Below are positions 4,861 through 8,525 of a stretch of 8,525 bases of DNA, piece after piece. Every line of letters begins with the position of its first letter. Position 1 is the first letter of the stretch. Under the pieces are notes generated by a model. The model was not told the DNA's origin, searched no databases, and saw only the letters and a list, made by a program, of their open reading frames with translations. This stretch comes from an uncultured Solirubrobacter sp. (GTDB lineage: Bacteria; Actinomycetota; Thermoleophilia; Solirubrobacterales; Solirubrobacteraceae), in assembly GCA_937871635.1 (NCBI GenBank), contig CALMNS010000782.1, forward strand, positions 1 to 8,525, given 5' to 3'. A program made the translations under genes and the position numbers.

Positions 4861-6009
4861 ATGCCTGAAGCCGTGATCGTCGACGCCATCCGGACCCCCA
4901 TCGGACGCGCCGGCAAGGGGACGCTGCGCGAGGTCCGCGCCGACGACCTGGCGTCGATCCCCCTCAAGGCGCTCGTGGAGCGCAACCCGGGCCTCGACTT
5001 CGCCACGGTCGACGACATCTACATGGGCTGCGGCTTCCAGGTCGGCGAGCAGGGCTACAACATCGGCCGCAACGCCGCGCTCCTGGCCGGGATCGACCAT
5101 CACGTCCCCGCCGCGTCGGTCAACCGCTTCTGCGCGTCCTCGGTGCAGACGATGCGGATGGCCTTCCACGCCATCGTCGCGGGCGAGGGCGACACCTACA
5201 TCGCGGCCGGGACCGAGGCCGTCTCGCGCTCGGCCGGCGGCGAGTTCGAGTTCCACCCCCAGCTCGACGGGTCCGACGGCTCGGCCTACAACGTCTACAT
5301 CCCGATGGGGCTGACCGCCGAGAACGTCGCAGAGCGCTGCGGGGTCTCCCGCGAGGCGCAGGACGAGTGGGCCGCGCTCTCCCAGCAGCGCGCGGTCGCC
5401 GCCGTCGAGAGCGGGTTCTTCGACTCGGAGATCGTCCCCGTCACGACGCCCGACGGCACCGTGGTGACCAAGGACGACGGCCCCCGTCCCGGCACGACGG
5501 TCGAGAAGCTCGCGGGCCTCAAGCCCGTCTTCAAGGAGGACGGGACGGTCACGGCCGGCAACGCCTGCCCGCTCAACGACGGCGCCGCCGCGGTGCTGAT
5601 CATGTCCGCCGAGCGCGCCCGGGAGCTCGGGCTGCGGCCGCGGGCCCGGATCGTGGCCACCAGCGCCGCGGCGATCCGCCCGGAGTACATGGGCCTCGGC
5701 CCGATCCCGGCGGTCGAGAAGGTCCTCGCCCAGGCCGGCATGTCCATCTCGGACATCGACGTGTGGGAGCTCAACGAGGCGTTCGCCGCGCAGGTCGTCC
5801 CCTGCCGCGACGAGTGGGGCGTGGATCCCGACAAGCTCAACCCCAACGGGGGCGCGATCGCATTGGGCCACCCGTTCGGGATGACCGGCGCGCGCATCAT
5901 GACCACGCTGCTCAACTCGCTCGAGCAGCGCGACGAGACCATCGGCCTGGAGACGATGTGCGTCGCCGGCGGCCAGGGCCAGGCGATCATCGTCGAGCGG
6001 CTCAGCTAG
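4861..6009 (+). CDS. thiolase family protein (acetyl-CoA C-acyltransferase)
   Basis: Predicted 382 residues, normal thiolase length. The N-terminus 'MPEAVIVDAIRTPIGRAGKG' is the typical thiolase opening and fixes the start. The nucleophile is Cys91 in 'VNRFCASSVQT'; the loop 'TAGNACPLNDGAA' (231-243), 'WELNEAFAAQ' (302-311), His337 in 'GGAIALGHPFGMTGAR' and the second catalytic Cys367 in 'CVAGGQGQA' are all present, so the enzyme should be active. Thiolases of this type cleave 3-ketoacyl-CoA with CoA to acetyl-CoA and a shortened acyl-CoA (last step of beta-oxidation) or catalyse the reverse condensation. The HPFG sequence and general style favour a FadA-like degradative enzyme over a PhaA-type biosynthetic one, but chain length cannot be told from sequence alone. 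No hydratase/dehydrogenase partner (FadB) is adjacent; an acyl-CoA dehydrogenase lies about 1 kb further on, on the other strand. The gene stands alone between a divergent kinase and a terminator hairpin. Confidence 0.94.
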   Translation: MPEAVIVDAIRTPIGRAGKGTLREVRADDLASIPLKALVERNPGLDFATVDDIYMGCGFQVGEQGYNIGRNAALLAGIDHHVPAASVNRFCASSVQTMRMAFHAIVAGEGDTYIAAGTEAVSRSAGGEFEFHPQLDGSDGSAYNVYIPMGLTAENVAERCGVSREAQDEWAALSQQRAVAAVESGFFDSEIVPVTTPDGTVVTKDDGPRPGTTVEKLAGLKPVFKEDGTVTAGNACPLNDGAAAVLIMSAERARELGLRPRARIVATSAAAIRPEYMGLGPIPAVEKVLAQAGMSISDIDVWELNEAFAAQVVPCRDEWGVDPDKLNPNGGAIALGHPFGMTGARIMTTLLNSLEQRDETIGLETMCVAGGQGQAIIVERLS

Positions 6010-6020
6010 CGCCGTGACGC

Positions 6021-6048
6021 GGGTCGGGGGCTCTCGCGCCCCCGGCCC
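6021..6048 (+). terminator. strong hairpin terminator between thiolase and cold-shock gene
   Basis: GGGTCGGGGGC (6021-6031) pairs with GCCCCCGGCCC (6038-6048) around the 6-base loop TCTCGC: 11 pairs with one T-G wobble. It starts 12 bases after the thiolase stop and ends 12 bases before the end of the convergent cold-shock gene, so it can serve both strands. There is no T-run; the strength comes from the GC stem. On the minus-strand RNA the wobble becomes a C-A mismatch, so the fit is slightly better for the thiolase transcript. Confidence 0.7.
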
Positions 6049-6060
6049 GCCGGCGCGGGA

Positions 6061-6264
6061 CTAGATCAGCTGGACGTTCGTCGCGTTGGGGCCCTTCGGG
6101 CCGACCTCCGCGTCATAGCTGACCTTCGCGCCCTCGGCGAGGGTCTTGAAGCCGCTGCCCCCGATGCCCGAGTGGTGCACGAAGAGGTCCTTGCCCCCCT
6201 CGTCCGGCGTGATGAAGCCGAAGCCCTTCTCGTCGCTGAACCACTTGACGGTTCCGTTCTCCAT
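6061..6264 (-). CDS. CspA-family cold-shock protein
   Basis: A 67-residue single cold-shock domain. The RNP1 motif 'KGFGFI' (13-18) and the RNP2 motif 'LFVHH' (27-31) are intact, with the surface aromatics Trp8, Phe15, Phe17, Phe28 and His30 that bind single-stranded RNA or DNA. Such proteins act as RNA chaperones in the cytoplasm, keeping mRNA open at low temperature or in growth transitions; many homologues are expressed constitutively, so cold induction is not certain. The start ATG 6262-6264 is supported by GGAGG 9 bases upstream and by family length. The gene has its own probable promoter (6375-6402) and a leader of about 100 bases with a hairpin near its 5' end. It ends 12 bases from the shared terminator hairpin. 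Confidence 0.96.
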   Translation of the reverse strand: MENGTVKWFSDEKGFGFITPDEGGKDLFVHHSGIGGSGFKTLAEGAKVSYDAEVGPKGPNATNVQLI

Positions 6265-6273
6265 GATGCGATA

Positions 6274-6278
6274 CCTCC
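6274..6278 (-). promoter_or_regulatory. Shine-Dalgarno site of the cold-shock gene
   Basis: GGAGG on the minus strand, with 9 bases between it and the ATG at 6264. Good match and acceptable spacing; it supports the start and shows that this gene, unlike several others in the window, is led by a normal ribosome site. Confidence 0.6.
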
Positions 6279-6345
6279 GGTGACGGTGCTGCGAGACGCG
6301 GAGGCGCTAGGAAGACACGGCTGCTGCGGACGCTGGCACTGCGGC

Positions 6346-6364
6346 GGCGGAGCGAAGCTCCACC
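6346..6364 (-). promoter_or_regulatory. hairpin at the 5' end of the cold-shock mRNA leader
   Basis: On the minus-strand RNA, GGUGGAGC pairs with GCUCCGCC around a UUC loop: 8 pairs including one U-G wobble. The wobble would be a C-A mismatch in plus-strand RNA, so the structure suits the cold-shock transcript. If transcription starts near 6368 as the promoter predicts, the hairpin begins about 4 bases into the mRNA and could protect the 5' end from decay or help refolding with temperature. The remaining leader (6265-6345) shows no other strong stem by eye. Confidence 0.45.
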
Positions 6365-6368
6365 CGAG

Positions 6369-6381
6369 CTACCCAGGGTAG
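6369..6381. promoter_or_regulatory. palindrome overlapping the cold-shock promoter -10 (possible operator)
   Basis: CTACCC-A-GGGTAG is a perfect inverted repeat with 6-base arms and one central base. It covers the whole -10 hexamer (6375-6380) and reaches the expected transcription start near 6368-6369. A dimeric regulator bound here would block polymerase. It may also be chance, as 6-base arms are short. Confidence 0.3.
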
Positions 6382-6402
6382 TGCCCCTGACCGCGAGTGC
6401 AA
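6375..6402 (-). promoter_or_regulatory. probable promoter of the cold-shock gene
   Basis: On the minus strand TTGCAC (complement of 6397-6402) is followed by a 16-base spacer and TACCCT (complement of 6375-6380), which fits TANNNT. It is the only place in the window where I can see both a -35-like and a -10-like hexamer at sensible spacing. Predicted start near 6368, about 104 bases before the ATG. Confidence 0.45.
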
Positions 6403-6420
6403 CCTTGGCCGTTTGTGATA

Positions 6421-6442
6421 GGCAGCCGCGAAGCGGCTCGCC
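6421..6442 (-). terminator. hairpin after the coiled-coil gene
   Basis: Read on the minus strand, AGCCGC pairs perfectly with GCGGCT around a UUC loop, and an outer GGC/GCC adds three pairs after a one-base bulge. It starts 1 base after the TGA of the coiled-coil gene and ends 18 bases before the -35 of the cold-shock promoter, so it probably ends the dehydrogenase/coiled-coil transcript. No U-tract follows on this strand. On the plus strand the same stem is followed by five T (6448-6452), so it would be a better classical terminator for any antisense transcript. Confidence 0.5.
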
Positions 6443-6443
6443 A

Positions 6444-7067
6444 TCAGTTTTTCATGAACTTCGGCAGGTTGTCGACCACGTCACCGACGGGGCCGACGGC
6501 CTCGCGAACCTCCTCGATCTTCGGCACGAGCTCGTGGATGGCATCGGTGACCTGGCGGAGCATCGGCTCGATGTCGTCGGTGATGTGGGTGAGGACGTCC
6601 ATCTTGTCGCCGAGCGGCTTGATGTCCTCGCGGACGAGCGGGAGCTGCTGGATCGGCTCCATCTCCTCGCGGAGCCCGTCGAGCTTCTCCGTCATGACCT
6701 GCATCCGGCCGTCGAGGGGCTCGACCGCCTCGCGGACCTCGGGGAGCTGGGCGATCGGCTCGACGGTCGCCTTGAGCTCGAGCATGCGCTCCTCGAGCGG
6801 CTCGACCGCCTGGCGCATGGCCGGGAGCTGGGAGATCGGGGCCATCTCCTCGCGCAGGCCGTCGAGCTTCCCGCTCATCGCCTCGACCTGCGCCTCGAGC
6901 CGCTCGAGGCCCCCCCGCATCGCCCCGAGGTCGCCCGCGGCCTTCTCAACGATCCCCTCGATCTGCGCTTCGAGCACGAGCACGCGGCGGGCGACCTCGG
7001 CGATCGCGCCGATGTCCTCGAGCGCTTGAAGGAGGAGCTTCGGCGGATCCGTGAACGGGTTGATCAT
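6444..7067 (-). CDS. repeat-containing coiled-coil protein of unknown function
   Basis: Predicted 207 residues. I do not recognise a named family. The N-terminus 'MINPFTDPPKLLLQALEDIG' leads into a nearly all-helical protein rich in Leu, Glu, Val, Met and Arg with heptad-like spacing: 'RRVLVLEAQIEGIVEKAAGD' (27-46) and 'MRGGLERLEAQVEAM' (50-64). The middle is built of three related 21-residue units at 75-95, 102-122 and 136-156, each of the form (M/V)-x-P-I-x-Q-L-P-x-(M/V)-R-x-x-(V/I)-x-P-L-x-x-x-M; the sequence 'KLDGLREEM' precedes units 1 and 3. A prolyl residue at fixed places suggests kinked helices rather than one long rod. The C-terminus ends 'NLPKFMKN'. There is no signal peptide and no membrane helix. 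It starts 9 bases after the stop of the acyl-CoA dehydrogenase gene, with no clear ribosome site, so it is probably translated by coupling in a two-gene operon. A scaffold or surface-coating role tied to lipid metabolism is speculation. Confidence 0.8.
   Translation of the reverse strand: MINPFTDPPKLLLQALEDIGAIAEVARRVLVLEAQIEGIVEKAAGDLGAMRGGLERLEAQVEAMSGKLDGLREEMAPISQLPAMRQAVEPLEERMLELKATVEPIAQLPEVREAVEPLDGRMQVMTEKLDGLREEMEPIQQLPLVREDIKPLGDKMDVLTHITDDIEPMLRQVTDAIHELVPKIEEVREAVGPVGDVVDNLPKFMKN
6600..6845 (-). repeat. three degenerate repeats inside the coiled-coil gene
   Basis: The 21-codon units lie at 6783-6845, 6702-6764 and 6600-6662. Start-to-start distances are 27 and 34 codons, which differ by one heptad. 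Units 1 and 3 share a longer preceding 'KLDGLREEM' block, giving a 61-codon period. This points to internal duplication followed by gain or loss of one heptad. Confidence 0.7.
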
Positions 7068-7076
7068 CCCGGGGAG

Positions 7077-8297
7077 TTACCCCAGTGATGGCTGCCCGGA
7101 CGCCACGTGGGTCTCCTCGGGCATGATCTCCGGCCAGACGGCCTCGCGCTGGGACGCCGACTTGACCATCTGGCGGGCGATCACCATCCGCTGGATCTCG
7201 TTCGCCCCCTCGTAGATCTGCAGCACCTTGGCGTCGCGAATCATCCGCTCGGCCGGGTAGACCTTGAGGTAGCCGTTGCCGCCGAGGATCTGGACGGCCT
7301 CGGTGGTCACCCGCATGCAGGTGTCCGAGGCGATGAGCTTGGCGGCGGAGGACAGCTTGGTCAGCCGCGGGTCGTTGTCGTCGGCGAAGGTGGCGGCCTG
7401 GAAGGTCAGCGCCCGGGCGGCGGCCACGTCGGCCTCCATCTGGGCGAGCTTGAACTGGATGCCCTGGTGGCCCATCAGGGCCTTGCCCATGGTCTTGCGG
7501 CGCATCGCGTAGTCGAGCGCGAGGTCGATCGCCCCTTGCGCGATCCCGACGGCCTGCGCCGCGACGATGAAGCGCGAGCGGTCGAAGGTCATCATCGCGA
7601 TGCGGAAGCCCTCGCCCTCCTGGCCGATCAGGTTCTCCACGGGCACCTCGACGTCCTCGAAGCGCGGGGCGCCGAGCTTCCAGCCCGGCATGCCCATCGT
7701 CTGCAGCTGCTCGACCGAGACACCCGGCGACGCGGCGTCGACGATCAGGGCGGAGATCCCCTTCGTCCCGTACTCGAGGGGGCCCGTGCGCACGAACAGC
7801 ACGTAGAAGCTTGCGAGGCCGGCGTTGCCGATGAAGCGCTTCGCCCCGTTGACGACGTAGTGGTCGCCGTGGCGCTCGGCGGTGGTGGCGAGCGCGGCGG
7901 GGTCCGACCCGGCCTCGGGCTCCGACAGGGCGTAGGCGCCCTTGTCCTCGCCGGAGCACAGGCCGGGGATGAACCGCGACTTGAGCTCGTCGGAGCCGCC
8001 GATGAGGATGGGGAGGGAGGCGAGATCGACGTAGGCGCCAATCAGCGACATCGTGCCCGAGACCTTCCCGAGCTCCTCGATGAAGGCGCAGGCCGAGACG
8101 GCGGACATCCCGCCGCCGCCGTACTCCTCCGGGATGCTCAGCCCGAGCAGCTTCTCGCGGGCGAGGAGGTCGTGGAGATCCTGGGGGTACTCCGAGCGGT
8201 CGTCGAGCTGCACCGCCCGCGGTCGGATCTCCGCGAGCACGACGTCGCGGATGTGGTCACGGAACGCACGCTGCTCGTCGGTCAGTCGCCAGGGCAT
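7077..8297 (-). CDS. acyl-CoA dehydrogenase
   Basis: Predicted 406 residues, a little above the usual ~380-390 because of a short C-terminal tail (377-406, ending 'GQPSLG'). It is an FAD enzyme that oxidises acyl-CoA to trans-2-enoyl-CoA and passes electrons to electron-transfer flavoprotein. The N-terminal helical domain starts 'WRLTDEQRAFRDHIRDVV'; 'LSIPEEYGGGGMS' lies at 53-65. The first family signature is 'AYALSEPEAGSD' (121-132). The middle beta domain includes 'YVVNGAKRFIGNAG' and 'GWKLGAPRFEDVEVP'. The second signature is 'QILGGNGYLKVYPAERMIRDA' (336-356), shown here in part by Q336, G339, G340 and P348. The catalytic base is Glu363 in 'IYEGANEIQR'. All key residues are present. Chain-length specificity (short, medium, branched) cannot be assigned safely. 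ATG 8295-8297 gives the typical N-terminus. It probably heads an operon with the coiled-coil gene and is divergent from the SDR gene with only 17 bases between start codons. Confidence 0.95.
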   Translation of the reverse strand: MPWRLTDEQRAFRDHIRDVVLAEIRPRAVQLDDRSEYPQDLHDLLAREKLLGLSIPEEYGGGGMSAVSACAFIEELGKVSGTMSLIGAYVDLASLPILIGGSDELKSRFIPGLCSGEDKGAYALSEPEAGSDPAALATTAERHGDHYVVNGAKRFIGNAGLASFYVLFVRTGPLEYGTKGISALIVDAASPGVSVEQLQTMGMPGWKLGAPRFEDVEVPVENLIGQEGEGFRIAMMTFDRSRFIVAAQAVGIAQGAIDLALDYAMRRKTMGKALMGHQGIQFKLAQMEADVAAARALTFQAATFADDNDPRLTKLSSAAKLIASDTCMRVTTEAVQILGGNGYLKVYPAERMIRDAKVLQIYEGANEIQRMVIARQMVKSASQREAVWPEIMPEETHVASGQPSLG

Positions 8298-8302
8298 GCC
8301 AG

Positions 8303-8309
8303 CATCGTT
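8303..8309. promoter_or_regulatory. candidate overlapping divergent -10 elements (dehydrogenase / SDR)
   Basis: In the 17-base gap, CATCGT (8303-8308, plus) lies 6 bases before the SDR ATG at 8315, and AACGAT (complement of 8304-8309, minus) lies 6 bases before the dehydrogenase ATG at 8297. Both match A-N-N-N-T of TANNNT but lack the first T, and neither has a visible -35. The symmetry and spacing are what make them notable; as single -10 elements they are weak. A purine-rich AGGGGA on the minus strand, about 12 bases before the dehydrogenase ATG, is an alternative as a distant ribosome site. Confidence 0.3.
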
Positions 8310-8314
8310 CCCCT

Positions 8315-8525
8315 ATGGACCTCGGACTAGCCGGACGGCGCTGCATTGTCACCGGTGGAACACGCGGCATCGGGGCCGCCGTGGTCGCCGGCCTGCGCGC
8401 GGAGGGCGCCGAGGTGGTGGCGGTCGGCCGCGGGGCCGGCGCCGACCTGCAGCTCGACGTCACCGCCGCCGGCGCGGGCGAGCGGATCCTGGCCGCCTGC
8501 GACGGTCAGGTGGACGTGCTCGTCA
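8315..8525 (+). CDS. SDR family NAD(P)-dependent oxidoreductase, N-terminal part (runs off window)
   Basis: The first 70 codons of a short-chain dehydrogenase/reductase. The start 'MDLGLAGRRCIVTGGTRGIG' gives the Rossmann dinucleotide motif TGxxxGIG at residues 13-20 (T13-G14-G15-T16-R17-G18-I19-G20). The second strand 'GAEVVAVGRG' follows, with an Arg near its end that may favour NADPH, then 'LDVT' (the usual Asp that contacts the adenine) and 'VDVLV', the start of the strand carrying the NNAG motif, which is cut off by the window end. The catalytic Ser/Tyr/Lys and substrate region are not visible, so the substrate is unknown. Family members are about 230-260 residues and cytoplasmic. ATG 8315 gives the usual distance to the glycine motif. 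No Shine-Dalgarno is seen before it. Divergent from the acyl-CoA dehydrogenase, so a role in acyl-CoA metabolism is possible. Confidence 0.88.
   Translation, partial: MDLGLAGRRCIVTGGTRGIGAAVVAGLRAEGAEVVAVGRGAGADLQLDVTAAGAGERILAACDGQVDVLV

Noticed and set aside
4789..5871. Very long minus-strand open frame continuing upstream of the ABC1 kinase start, through the thiolase gene
   Set aside because: It is the antisense of a complete, motif-rich thiolase. Its translation has the Arg/Gly/Asp/Val-rich look of GC-rich shadow frames and no known domain. The kinase similarity begins after ATG 4788.
6381..7088. Plus-strand open frames opposite the coiled-coil gene
   Set aside because: The repeated pattern of the minus-strand protein imposes repeats on the antisense frames; the minus-strand reading gives coherent heptads and follows its neighbour by 9 bases.
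7107..8330. Long plus-strand open frame opposite the acyl-CoA dehydrogenase
   Set aside because: Antisense of a complete dehydrogenase with both family signatures; the translation is rich in Gly, His, Asp and Arg without domain features.
1..8525. CRISPR arrays, insertion sequences, integrase/attachment sites, tRNA or rRNA genes
   Set aside because: Looked for by eye on both strands; no regularly spaced direct repeats, transposase-like protein, terminal inverted repeats or cloverleaf arms were found. A dedicated RNA search was not possible here.

Overview
The window is a GC-rich, gene-dense bacterial chromosome segment with many GTG/ATG starts, very short intergenic gaps and -10-like hexamers sitting directly on start codons. 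The protein set points to a high-GC Gram-positive of the Actinomycetota: a two-helix DUF6458 protein, a HExxH mini-metallopeptidase, an ABC1/AarF kinase, and an NlpC/P60 protein with a 'GLRFDTSG' C-terminal half. The style resembles Thermoleophilia/Solirubrobacterales. That placement is inference from protein style, not from a marker gene.

Layout. Positions 1-898 (+) hold the 3' end of an NlpC/P60 cell-wall peptidase and a small lipoprotein with an NTF2-like look. Convergent to these is a 69-residue DUF6458 membrane protein (905-1114, -). Divergent from that, a membrane-anchored zincin-like metallopeptidase (1176-1805, +) overlaps by one base the start of a type I-beta DAHP synthase (1805-2824, +), the entry enzyme of the shikimate pathway. 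Next on the minus strand are a small DUF6166-like protein (2834-3256), in visibly less GC-rich surroundings, and an ABC1/UbiB-family kinase-like protein (3400-4788). A thiolase (4861-6009, +) runs divergently from the kinase and ends at a strong 11-bp hairpin. Then, all on the minus strand, come a cold-shock protein (6061-6264), a repeat-containing coiled-coil protein of unknown function (6444-7067) and an acyl-CoA dehydrogenase (7077-8297). The last two are 9 bases apart and form a probable operon. A truncated SDR oxidoreductase (8315 to the window end, +) starts only 17 bases from the dehydrogenase start.

Functional reading. Thiolase, acyl-CoA dehydrogenase and SDR fit fatty-acid/acyl-CoA metabolism. 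DAHP synthase serves aromatic amino-acid synthesis. The remainder is cell-envelope or housekeeping. There is no single large gene cluster, and no CRISPR, IS, phage, rRNA or tRNA gene was seen. The points most worth a second look are a possible symmetric bidirectional leaderless promoter (8298-8314), the same 6-base spacing between -10-like element and start codon at other genes, the structured leader and palindromic promoter of the cold-shock gene, the repeat-built coiled-coil protein cotranscribed with the acyl-CoA dehydrogenase, and the membrane-anchored metallopeptidase coupled to DAHP synthase. No gap exceeds 300 bases. The two largest, 6265-6443 and 3257-3399, are described under their regulatory features.
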